A stretch of 64,000 nt of DNA. It comes from JAGNKE01 sp964583335 (GTDB lineage Bacteria > Pseudomonadota > Alphaproteobacteria > Micavibrionales > Micavibrionaceae). A program made the translations under genes and the position numbers. The DNA lies in assembly GCA_964583335.1 (NCBI GenBank), contig CAZOVG010000004.1, positions 62,001-126,000 on the forward strand. The letters are read 5' to 3'. The notes beneath the pieces are model-generated. The model was given only the letters and a program-made list of their open reading frames with translations. It ran no database searches and had not been told where the DNA came from. Below, piece by piece: positions 16,687 to 24,529 of this stretch (positions within the stretch are counted from its first letter, which is position 1; every line of letters starts with the position of its first letter).

Positions 16687-18417
16687 TTGACCATCATGAC
16701 GTCAGGCAGTGCAAAAGGCGCGCAGAAGCAAAAGACCGATATCGAACAGATGATGGAGCAAGCCCGCGCGACCTCGCGCCGGGAGACGGCCTCAAGCAAG
16801 GACAAGGCGCAGCCGGAAGACGCGGCTTCGTCCAAGAAGTTCGCGAGCATTCAGGAGAATCCGTTTTACAAGGTGATGTTCGACCCGAACGCCACCCCGG
16901 AAGCGAAAATGGAGGCCGTGACCAAGATTCTTGTTTTCGCCGAGAATAAGGATCAGGCGAAAGAGGAGCTTGAGGCCTTCAAGCTGTTTAAGGAGTATCT
17001 GCAATTCGAGCGCAAGCGCATGGCGCAGCAGATCATCGCGTTGACCGACACAGAGGCGTTCAGTGAATTGAAGCAGGTCTATGACGAGTTGAACACGGCG
17101 CTGGTTGCGTTCGAGGACAAGATCTCGCCGCTGACCGATATCGTGGATTCCGTCTATAAGCTGCGGATGAACGGGCTGACGTTCGACGTGTTCCGCGAGA
17201 TCGCGATGGACCGGGAGGAAGAAGCCCGTCTCGCTGCGCTTCTGGAGCAGCAGAAGAAGGAACTGGCGGCGCTGGAGCAGGGAATCAAGCAAACGCAAGT
17301 GCAGATCGCGCATCTGGGCGAGGACAAGTCGCTGTTCGGGTTCGGACCCGTCAAGGAAAATTCACGCAAGAAGATCGCGGAGCTTGAAATTCAGTTGCAA
17401 GAGAAGCGCTCTTCTCTTGGCGATCTTACCCAGAAAATCGCCGAGACGTCGAAGGCGCAGCCCCGCGCGTCCAATCTCGACCCCGAGTTCATCGAGGCCA
17501 AGGCGAAGCTGCGCGAGTTGCTGGATATCAGCTCCGACGAGCATAAGCAGCGCCAGCAGGATCTGGTTCAGGCGGCGCAGAATTTCGTCAACACGACGGA
17601 GCAGCGCGTTTCGAGTATCTCCGAGCATTTCGTCGGGATGGATAAGCAAATCGACAATTTGCTTGAGGCCAATTACTCCATGCGCGAAATCTACGCGATC
17701 ATGAACGACGCGACCAAGAAGGCGCACGGGAGCAACGAGAAGTTCCGTGAGGAGTTGACCGGCAAGGAGGCGACCGAGGAGAGCGACATCGCGAAGATGA
17801 ACCGCGAGCGGGACAAGCGTGATCTTGAGAATTATATCTCGGCACTCAATGCCTCGTCTTACGACACCACCACTGTCCTGGCCGAGTTGACCAATGCCAA
17901 CCACCGGATCAAGTCGATGAAAGACGGCAACCAGAGCCAGATCGACAAAACACGCCAGATCCACAGCTCCGGCGTGGCGGGCGTGGCCGATCAGCTCAGC
18001 ACCGTTTTGCAGGCTGTTTCCGCCGCCGCTTTGGGCGAATCCTCCGAAATGGCGCGGATGTCGCTGGAGCGCATGAACACCAAGACGCAGGATCTTTCGC
18101 AGAAGGAAGTCATTCGTCTGGCGCTTGGCACGCACGAGCAGAACAACGAGCTGACCAAGGCCTTGCAAGGTCTGGAGCAGTACGGCGAGGTCATCCGCAC
18201 CGCGACGACGATCACCCGCGAGGGGCTTAAGGAGACCAAGGATCTTCTGGGTCGTCTTGAGGAGACCGCCAAGAACGTGCAGGAAGACGTGAAGGAGTCG
18301 ATCGCCATCGCCGCCGACGTGGTCGCCGGGAAGGCCGGAACCTCTAAATCTTCGTCTTCGGATGAGGGTGAGGGCGGATCAGCCGCCGGTGCGCCGCCCA
18401 ACCCGTTCAAGATTTAA
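16687..18417 (+). CDS. Large coiled-coil protein of unknown function, first gene of AAA+ operon
   Basis: A 576-residue protein that I do not recognise. It is almost entirely charged and helical with heptad-like stretches, for example residues about 100-130, 175-215 (EEEARLAALLEQQKKELAAL) and 225-260. A polar, Lys/Ser-rich N-terminus and a Ser/Gly/Pro-rich C-terminal tail flank it. There is no signal peptide and no transmembrane segment, so it is cytoplasmic. AGGGAG lies about nine bases before the ATG. It is 40 bases upstream of a ClpB-like ATPase, then a membrane protein, all on one strand, so it is probably a partner, scaffold or substrate of that ATPase. The coiled-coil style slightly recalls TelA-like proteins, but I see no convincing family motif. 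Confidence 0.8.
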   Translation: MTIMTSGSAKGAQKQKTDIEQMMEQARATSRRETASSKDKAQPEDAASSKKFASIQENPFYKVMFDPNATPEAKMEAVTKILVFAENKDQAKEELEAFKLFKEYLQFERKRMAQQIIALTDTEAFSELKQVYDELNTALVAFEDKISPLTDIVDSVYKLRMNGLTFDVFREIAMDREEEARLAALLEQQKKELAALEQGIKQTQVQIAHLGEDKSLFGFGPVKENSRKKIAELEIQLQEKRSSLGDLTQKIAETSKAQPRASNLDPEFIEAKAKLRELLDISSDEHKQRQQDLVQAAQNFVNTTEQRVSSISEHFVGMDKQIDNLLEANYSMREIYAIMNDATKKAHGSNEKFREELTGKEATEESDIAKMNRERDKRDLENYISALNASSYDTTTVLAELTNANHRIKSMKDGNQSQIDKTRQIHSSGVAGVADQLSTVLQAVSAAALGESSEMARMSLERMNTKTQDLSQKEVIRLALGTHEQNNELTKALQGLEQYGEVIRTATTITREGLKETKDLLGRLEETAKNVQEDVKESIAIAADVVAGKAGTSKSSSSDEGEGGSAAGAPPNPFKI

Positions 18418-18457
18418 GCGGTCTTACGTTTAACGGTTTTCAGAAAGGACAGCGGCC

Positions 18458-20740
18458 ATGCCCGACGGTTCGAGCCAGAATTTCCTGATACGCGGAAGCG
18501 ACTATCTCGCGCGGTTTCCCGGCTTTAAGCTGGTGGCGCGAGAGGAGGAGGTCAAGCGGCTGAATCGTATTCTGATGCGGGACAAGGCGAACAGCGTGTT
18601 GCTCGTCGGGCCGGGGGGCGTCGGTTGCACGGCGCTGTGTCTTGAGCTTGAGGCTTGTAAGGCCGACCCGGAGACACCGTTTGACATTTTGAGCAAGCGG
18701 CTTTTCTGGCTGGATACGGACGGGCTGTTTTCATCGGGCGATCCGACGGCGATGAACGAGAATTTTCAGAATGTGTTGCGGCGACTGTCGCGCTATCCCG
18801 ACACGCTTTTGGTCATCGAGGATATGAAGGATTTCATCGAGGCGACGCGCAACCACGGGTGCACGCATTTCATCAACGCGCTGATGCGGGCTCTGGATCA
18901 GGGTAAGTTTCAGGCGATCTTCGAGTCGCGCGACGAGCATCTGGAGATCACGCTCAAATGCCATTCCAATATCGGCGAATTTTTTACGATGCTGGATTTG
19001 CAGGAGCCGAGCCGCGACGCGCTTCAAAAGATCGTCAGCGAGGCGGTCAAGCGTCTTGAGGACCATCACAGGATTCCGGTTTCGGATGAGGCGGTGGAGA
19101 CGGCCATCGAACTGACATGGAAATACCGGGTGCGGGAGATGAGCCTTAGCCGGGCGCAGCCGGAACGCACGCTGAACCTGCTCGACCGGGCGCTGACATC
19201 TTATCGTCAGGAGGCGCATGCGCGTCCGCCCAAGTTGAATGAAAAGGAGCGGGAGCTTGCCTTGATCGCCCGGGCGCAGAAAGGCGAGAATATCTCCGCC
19301 TTCGCCGCGAAGACGCCGGATGAACTTAAGAAGATGAGCGAGATGCTGGCCAGCCAGATCGAGATCATTCGTACCGAGTGGCAGGCGAAGCAGGAGAGTC
19401 TCCGTAAAATCTATAAGAATCAGACGGACGGAGAGGAGGCCCTCAAGGACCTCGAAGACCGTCTTGAGGAGCAGCGCAAGAAAGATCAGGAGGCGCGGGA
19501 CAGCGCCGAGAGCGAACTTAAGGAGAAGGCCGAAGCCGGAAAGGCGGGCTTCCAGCCGTTTAACATGAAGACCGCCGCCGCCGGATATGAATCGGAGAAG
19601 GTCAATGCCATCAAGGCTGAGATCGACCAGCTTCAGAAAGCGATCGAGAAAAACAAGCAGGCGTTCGACGCCATGACGCGGGAGATCAACGCGGGCCTTG
19701 AGCTGTCCGCCGACCATGTTTTGCACGAGTTTAGCGCTTTGTCTGGTATCCCGGCCAACAAGCTGAATCAGGATGAGCGGGCGAAGCTGATCAATCTCGA
19801 TGAAACGCTCGCCGGGCGGGTTTATGGGCAGGATCATGCGGTTAAAAAGCTTGCCGATGCGGTGAGAGTCGCGCGGGTTGGCCTTAAGGATCCGAACAAG
19901 CCGCAGGCGGCGTTCATGTTCCTTGGCCCCTCGGGCGTGGGTAAGACGGAGATGGCGAAGGCGCTTACTGCAGCGCTGCACGACGACGAGCGGGCCTTGC
20001 TGCGCTTCGATATGTCGGAATATATGGAAAAGCATGCGGTCGCCAAGTTGATCGGCGCACCTCCGGGATATGAGGGTTACGAAGCCGGGGGGATTTTGAC
20101 CAACGCGATGCGCCGGAATCCTTACGTCGTGATCCTGTTCGACGAGATCGAGAAGGCGCACCCGGATATCTTCAACGTTTTCCTCCAGGTTCTCGATGAC
20201 GGGCGGTTGACGGATAACCGGGGACTGACGGTTTCGTTCAGCGAGGCGATCATCCTGATGACGACGAATATCGGTCAGAAGAATTTTCTCGATCCTGCGA
20301 TGAGTTTCGAGGATGCGGTCGCGGAAACCACGCGGGAGCTGGATAACACCTATCGGCCCGAGTTTCTCAACCGTTTCAACGGGCGGCAGAATATCGTGTG
20401 CTTCAATTCGCTTGGCCTGCCGGTCATCGAAAAGATCGCCACGCGCGAGATCATGAAGCTGAACGCCCAGATCAAAGCGCAGGGGCGGGATCTTACGGTG
20501 GAGATTACGCCGGACTCTCTCCGGGCCTTGTGCAAGGATCAGTACAATCCCGCCAACGGGGCAAGGGGTATCCCGGGGTATTTCGCCTCGCAGATTCACC
20601 CGGCCGTGGCCAATACGATGTTGGAGGCGGAGAGTGCGCACGGTGTGATGGAAGTTATTTACGACTCCAAGACGCAGACGCTTCAGGTCGTGCATCCGCA
20701 GGTTCGTGACGCGGCGCCCGCCAAAAAGGGTGCGGCCTGA
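18458..20740 (+). CDS. ClpB-like AAA+ protein with degenerate first ATPase site
   Basis: A 760-residue two-ring AAA+ protein related to ClpA/ClpB/ClpV. It lacks the double Clp N-domain; the first AAA module begins almost at once. In D1 the Walker A is GPGGVGCT (residues 51-58) with Cys57 in place of the essential Lys, and Walker B reads LLVIEDMKDF with Glu121-Asp122 instead of Asp-Glu, so D1 is probably inactive. A long coiled region spans about 265-420. D2 looks fully active: Walker A GPSGVGKT (490-497), pore loop GYEGYEAGG (537 onward), Walker B ILFDEIEKAHPD (D562-E563) and the arginine-finger stretch RPEFLNRF. The Clp C-terminal D2-small domain follows. No T6SS genes are near, so it is not an obvious ClpV. 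No ClpP-binding loop was identified. Confidence 0.88.
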   Translation: MPDGSSQNFLIRGSDYLARFPGFKLVAREEEVKRLNRILMRDKANSVLLVGPGGVGCTALCLELEACKADPETPFDILSKRLFWLDTDGLFSSGDPTAMNENFQNVLRRLSRYPDTLLVIEDMKDFIEATRNHGCTHFINALMRALDQGKFQAIFESRDEHLEITLKCHSNIGEFFTMLDLQEPSRDALQKIVSEAVKRLEDHHRIPVSDEAVETAIELTWKYRVREMSLSRAQPERTLNLLDRALTSYRQEAHARPPKLNEKERELALIARAQKGENISAFAAKTPDELKKMSEMLASQIEIIRTEWQAKQESLRKIYKNQTDGEEALKDLEDRLEEQRKKDQEARDSAESELKEKAEAGKAGFQPFNMKTAAAGYESEKVNAIKAEIDQLQKAIEKNKQAFDAMTREINAGLELSADHVLHEFSALSGIPANKLNQDERAKLINLDETLAGRVYGQDHAVKKLADAVRVARVGLKDPNKPQAAFMFLGPSGVGKTEMAKALTAALHDDERALLRFDMSEYMEKHAVAKLIGAPPGYEGYEAGGILTNAMRRNPYVVILFDEIEKAHPDIFNVFLQVLDDGRLTDNRGLTVSFSEAIILMTTNIGQKNFLDPAMSFEDAVAETTRELDNTYRPEFLNRFNGRQNIVCFNSLGLPVIEKIATREIMKLNAQIKAQGRDLTVEITPDSLRALCKDQYNPANGARGIPGYFASQIHPAVANTMLEAESAHGVMEVIYDSKTQTLQVVHPQVRDAAPAKKGAA

Positions 20741-20760
20741 CCGCCCGGAGGACGTAATCC

Positions 20761-21567
20761 ATGACCGGGCAGGGCGATCACGACCATTCAGCCGAGGAAT
20801 TGCTGCGCCGCGCCCGGAAGCTTCAGCAGGACTCCGAGGAGATCGGCGAGGCCAGGCGGCTGAAAGAGAAGCGCTCAGGCCTCGGGCAGGTCAGCAAGCA
20901 GATCGGCGATACGGTCGAAGCCTATAACCAAGTGACCGGGACGATCGGGTGGCTTTACAGCCATGTGATTTATCCGGTCTTTTCGCATCCGTGGGCGGGT
21001 GCGCCGTTCCGGTACTACCGCAAGCTTTGGAACCGCATGGTCTATGCGACCGACAAGGACGGAGACCGAGTGTTCGTCAAAAAGCGCGGCGGGCTTATGG
21101 TTTTATCTACACTTGCGTTTCTCTGGATTTTGCCCGCACTCATTTCTCTCACCGTCGAGATGGTGTGGGATACGAGCCGGATGTTGACCAGTTACCGCAA
21201 GGGTGAGGTCATCTATCTGGGCCGTTCGCAAGAGATCGACCCGCATGGGAACGTCTTTTCCGCGCAGGGGTGCGAGCAGATCCGCTGCACCGATCAGGAC
21301 GGGTTTTATTTCCGCATTAAGCCGTCGCTGGCGCATCATATCTGGAGCCTTTGGCATAATTGGAACCTGTTTTTCCCGGATTTCGTGACGGCGGGCATCC
21401 AGAACGATATTAATAAATGCACAGTCACGAGTTACGGTTCGCGCGGGAAATTCATTATCCGCAACTGGGAAATTTATCCGCAGCTTTTGGCGGTGGATTG
21501 CGTTCCAGTGGCGGAGTCTGATATCAAGGCGTTCGAGGCTGCGCAGGACGCGGCAGCTCAACCCTGA
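20761..21567 (+). CDS. Single-pass membrane protein of unknown function, third gene of AAA+ operon
   Basis: A 268-residue protein. Residues 1-60 are charged and helical (SAEELLRRARKLQQDSEEIGEA), a hydrophobic stretch lies near residues 115-142 (GGLMVLSTLAFLWILPALIS), and the rest is a soluble domain with two Cys-containing segments (CEQIRCTD; NDINKCTVTSYG). The helical N-terminus could join the coiled-coil protein two genes upstream. It follows the AAA+ gene by 20 bases with a GGAGG near the start, so it is coupled to it. The arrangement suggests that the ATPase works at the inner membrane. I know no named family for it, and the side of the membrane of each part is unproven. Confidence 0.8.
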   Translation: MTGQGDHDHSAEELLRRARKLQQDSEEIGEARRLKEKRSGLGQVSKQIGDTVEAYNQVTGTIGWLYSHVIYPVFSHPWAGAPFRYYRKLWNRMVYATDKDGDRVFVKKRGGLMVLSTLAFLWILPALISLTVEMVWDTSRMLTSYRKGEVIYLGRSQEIDPHGNVFSAQGCEQIRCTDQDGFYFRIKPSLAHHIWSLWHNWNLFFPDFVTAGIQNDINKCTVTSYGSRGKFIIRNWEIYPQLLAVDCVPVAESDIKAFEAAQDAAAQP

Positions 21568-21586
21568 ATTAAAGAGAGTTATCACT

Positions 21587-22435
21587 ATGTGCCGATGGAT
21601 CGCCTATACCGGGGAACCGATTTTTCTGGACCGTCTTGTCACCAAGCCCGCCCATTCGCTCGTGGAGCAGAGCATCAACGCGGCGCTTCAATATAAAGAC
21701 GACGGGAGCATCTGGACCACGAACGGTGACGGGTTTGGCGTGGGTTGGTATGCGGACAGGCCCGAGCCGGGGCTGTTCAAAGACGCCATGCCCGCGTGGA
21801 ACGACCAGAATTTGCACGAGCTTTGCGCCCAGACCAAGGCGCGGATTTTCTTTGCGCATGTCCGGGCCAGCACGCAAGGCGGGGTCCAGCGGAACAATTC
21901 GCATCCGTTCAAGTATAAAAGCTGGCTGTTCCAGCATAACGGCGACGTCGAGGGTTTTTCAAAGCTCAAGCGCGCCTTGCAGAACGAGGTTCTTGAAGAG
22001 CTTTACCCGATGATCCGGGGAAATACAGACAGCGAGACCAGTTTTTATCTCGCCCTGACATACGGTTTGCATGATAACCCCAAAGACGCGCTCGAAAAGA
22101 TGATCGGGCGATTGATCCGGGCGCAGGAAGAGGCGGGGATGAAGCCGGATTTGAGTTTCTCGGCGTCGGTTACGGACGGCAACACTCTCTATACGATGCG
22201 GTATTTCACGCCCGGGGCGACGGTGCGCACGCAATTCTATACGCAGGATATGGCGCGGGTAGTGGATGTCGGCGGTACGGCCAAAAAAACAGAATGGCCC
22301 GATAAGGCCGTTGTGGTGGTTTCGGAACCCTTGGACCGGCTCAGCGATCACTGGACGCCCGTGCCCGAGGCTTCGTTCATGACCGTTTGCAACGGGACCG
22401 TCAAAATCGAGCCGTTTACGCCGCAGCGCGTTTAA
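21587..22435 (+). CDS. Class II glutamine amidotransferase (YafJ/EgtC-like)
   Basis: A 282-residue stand-alone class II amidotransferase domain. The nucleophile is Cys2 (MCRWIAYTG), exposed after Met removal. Other family motifs are NGDGFGVGWY, FFAHVRAST, NNSHPF and FQHNGDVEGF. It should release ammonia or hydrolyse a gamma-glutamyl amide. EgtC removes gamma-glutamate during ergothioneine synthesis, but here there is no egtB/egtD, and the only related pathway gene, ovoA, does not need such a step. The broader YafJ group, with no assigned substrate, is the safer call. It lies 19 bases after the membrane-protein gene and could be read through from that operon. Its composition matches its neighbours, so there is no sign of recent transfer. 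Confidence 0.85.
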   Translation: MCRWIAYTGEPIFLDRLVTKPAHSLVEQSINAALQYKDDGSIWTTNGDGFGVGWYADRPEPGLFKDAMPAWNDQNLHELCAQTKARIFFAHVRASTQGGVQRNNSHPFKYKSWLFQHNGDVEGFSKLKRALQNEVLEELYPMIRGNTDSETSFYLALTYGLHDNPKDALEKMIGRLIRAQEEAGMKPDLSFSASVTDGNTLYTMRYFTPGATVRTQFYTQDMARVVDVGGTAKKTEWPDKAVVVVSEPLDRLSDHWTPVPEASFMTVCNGTVKIEPFTPQRV

Positions 22436-22486
22436 CCGGGGTGGCCGTGGTTCATGAATTGCCCTAAGCAACGCTGAATATTATTC

Positions 22487-23143
22487 TCATACAGATAACG
22501 TCCGAGGAATAGACGGGCGCAAAATGTTCTCAAATAATTTTAAATGAGATGTGTTCTTTGGAGCAGTACGCACAAAATTATCGACAAAAAATGTATCCCA
22601 TTCAGCGAACGTCCCTTTCAGCCGCTCGTCGTCCTGCTTCAAATAAGGCGAAGAGAAAAAACTGTACTCAAAATCATAGTCAAAGCCAAAACACCAACTT
22701 AGAGACTCATCGAAAAGGAAAAATGGTTTATCCTCATTAGTTCCGGCTATACGAAAAATTACTTCATATTTGAACTTTTCGATCTCCGCAAAGAAGCAAC
22801 ACGAAGGTCTTGCAGAGGCAACAAAAATCTTACTTGACGAAAACGCCTCTATCAGCGCGGTACAAATATCAGAAATTCGGAAGCCTCTAAAGTACTGTTG
22901 ATCGTGGTACAATGGAGAAAAAGGGATGAGTACGCTGTTCCATTCCCGCTTGGGTGCTATGACCGCCAAAGTCAAATGCCACGCAAAGCGCGATAGAATA
23001 GGCGGAAAATTCTTATAAGGAACCGTTTTGGGGGACTCATGAAGTATGATGCCCTCGTTGCGAATATACTCCCAGCTTTCATTCCAAAGGCTTGGCTTGA
23101 AGGCATTCTCCTGAAAAAATAATTCATCACTGATTTCGTTCAT
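22487..23143 (-). CDS. Hypothetical protein, A+T-rich orphan
   Basis: A 218-residue protein rich in Phe, Trp and Tyr, with no signal peptide and no motif I recognise. It contains several aromatic clusters (WCFGFDYDFEYSFF; WDTFFVDNF). Codon usage is clearly more A+T-rich than both flanking genes, which suggests transfer. It is alone on its strand between an amidotransferase and a sugar dehydrogenase. A DUF-type immunity or toxin-inhibitor function would fit its composition and isolation, but nothing in the sequence proves it. Confidence 0.65.
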   Translation of the reverse strand: MNEISDELFFQENAFKPSLWNESWEYIRNEGIILHESPKTVPYKNFPPILSRFAWHLTLAVIAPKREWNSVLIPFSPLYHDQQYFRGFRISDICTALIEAFSSSKIFVASARPSCCFFAEIEKFKYEVIFRIAGTNEDKPFFLFDESLSWCFGFDYDFEYSFFSSPYLKQDDERLKGTFAEWDTFFVDNFVRTAPKNTSHLKLFENILRPSIPRTLSV

Positions 23144-23211
23144 CTTAATTCCCGAGGGTCAGATTTTTTACAGTCGCTCTCCTGCCGGCAGTCGGGCGCG
23201 ATGAGATTATT

Positions 23212-24360
23212 TTACAAAGGTTCGAGCCGCAGCAGTTCGCCGTTTTGCTCGTCGGTCAGCAGATACAAGTAGCCGTCCGGCCCGTTGCGCACGTCGCGGA
23301 TGCGTTTTCCGAAATCCTCGATCAGGATTTCACGATGGGTGATCTTGTGGCCTTCAATCTCCATACGCTCAAGGTGGCGCAGAACCAGCGCGCCGACGAA
23401 GAGGTTGCCTTTCCATTCAGGGAATTTATCGCCCGTATAAAATGCCGCGCCGCTGGGAGCGATGGAGGGTGTCCACTGCCAGATGGGGTCTTCCATGCCG
23501 GGGAGGGCCGTGTGCTCGGAAATTTTCGTGCCGATCACGTAGTTGCGGCCGAAGGTGGCGGCGGGCCAGCCGAAATTCGCGCCGGGTTTGAGGATGTTGA
23601 TCTCATCGCCGCCTTGGGGGCCGTGTTCGACTTCCCATATCTCCCCCGTATCCGGGTGTATGGTCATGCCCTGCGGGTTGCGGTGGCCGTAGCTGTATAT
23701 TTCGGGGAGGACATTCGTGTCTTTAACGAAGGGATTGTTCTCGGGGATTGTGCCGTCCGTGTTCATTCTGACGACCGTTCCCAAGTGGTTTTGAGGGTTT
23801 TGGGCCTGTTGCTTATCGCCGCGCTCGCTGGCGGACACGAAAAGCGTTCCGTCCTGTGCGAGTACCAGACGGCTTCCGAAATGGATATCGCTTTCGACCT
23901 TTGGTTGTTGTTGGAAGATGCTTTCTATTTTATCCAGCCGGGCTTGATTTACGTAAAGCCGGGCGCGGAGGGCTTCCGTTCCGGCGATATCAGAGTTTTG
24001 CGGATCGGGGATGGCGGCGGTGAAATAGACCCAGTCGCCGTCCTTAAAGTCCGGCGGGACGAGGATATCGAGAAGGCCGCCTTGGCCTTCGGCGTAAACA
24101 GCGGGTATGTTTTTGATTTCAGTCTTTTGGCCATCCTTGGCGATGTGCCAGAGTTTTCCGCGCCGCTCGGTCACCATATAGCCCTTATCGTCAGGCAGGA
24201 AAGCCAAGCCCCATGGGTGGTGCAGGTTCGCCGCAACGGTATTGAGCACGAAAGCGGCTTTTTGGGTTTGGAATTTACGTGCGGATGGCTTCTGGCTGGC
24301 GTAGGCCCAGACCCCGGCAAGTGACAGCGTTACGAATATTGCAAGAGCAAGGCGTTTCAT
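23212..24360 (-). CDS. Secreted PQQ-dependent aldose sugar dehydrogenase (Asd/YliI-like)
   Basis: A 382-residue beta-propeller of the glucose/sorbosone dehydrogenase family. An N-terminal signal peptide is clear (MKRLALAIFVTLSLAGVWA), so it acts in the periplasm. Family motifs include HHPWGLAFLPD at the start of blade 1, the LGTVVRMNTDGTIP stretch, YGHRNPQGM and EHGPQGGDEIN, where PQQ- and calcium-binding residues lie. Known homologues such as E. coli YliI oxidise aldoses with PQQ as cofactor. No pqq synthesis genes are in the window, so PQQ may be imported or made elsewhere. Only a weak ribosome-binding site precedes the ATG. Length matches the soluble Asd type. Confidence 0.9.
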   Translation of the reverse strand: MKRLALAIFVTLSLAGVWAYASQKPSARKFQTQKAAFVLNTVAANLHHPWGLAFLPDDKGYMVTERRGKLWHIAKDGQKTEIKNIPAVYAEGQGGLLDILVPPDFKDGDWVYFTAAIPDPQNSDIAGTEALRARLYVNQARLDKIESIFQQQPKVESDIHFGSRLVLAQDGTLFVSASERGDKQQAQNPQNHLGTVVRMNTDGTIPENNPFVKDTNVLPEIYSYGHRNPQGMTIHPDTGEIWEVEHGPQGGDEINILKPGANFGWPAATFGRNYVIGTKISEHTALPGMEDPIWQWTPSIAPSGAAFYTGDKFPEWKGNLFVGALVLRHLERMEIEGHKITHREILIEDFGKRIRDVRNGPDGYLYLLTDEQNGELLRLEPL

Positions 24361-24529
24361 GGTTTCTGATCTTACAGCCAGTGACTAAAAAGTGAAATAG
24401 AGGGTTTTATAGAGCATATGCTTGACAGGCGAGCCTCTTGCCCCCGAAGATCAAAAAAAACTTTCCAAGGAATCCTTGGGCCGCGTCGTCTTACTTGCGG
24501 ACCGTCATATTTTTGAATGGATTTGAGCC

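Noticed and set aside
18731..20695. A 654-codon open frame antisense to the ClpB-like gene
   Set aside because: It mirrors the codon pattern of a well-supported AAA+ gene with intact D2 motifs, has no motif of its own and arises from G+C-rich coding sequence.
18458..20740. ClpV of a type VI secretion system
   Set aside because: No tss genes nearby, no ClpV N-domain, and the D1 site is degenerate.
21587..22435. Amidotransferase as EgtC of an ergothioneine pathway with the ovoA product
   Set aside because: OvoA uses free Cys and His and needs no gamma-glutamyl removal; egtB and egtD are absent in the window and the genes are 16 kb apart.
24465..24479. Near-palindrome CCAAGGA-A-TCCTTGG upstream of the alpha-2-macroglobulin gene
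   Set aside because: Too short and isolated to call an operator or terminator; no T-run and no second copy.
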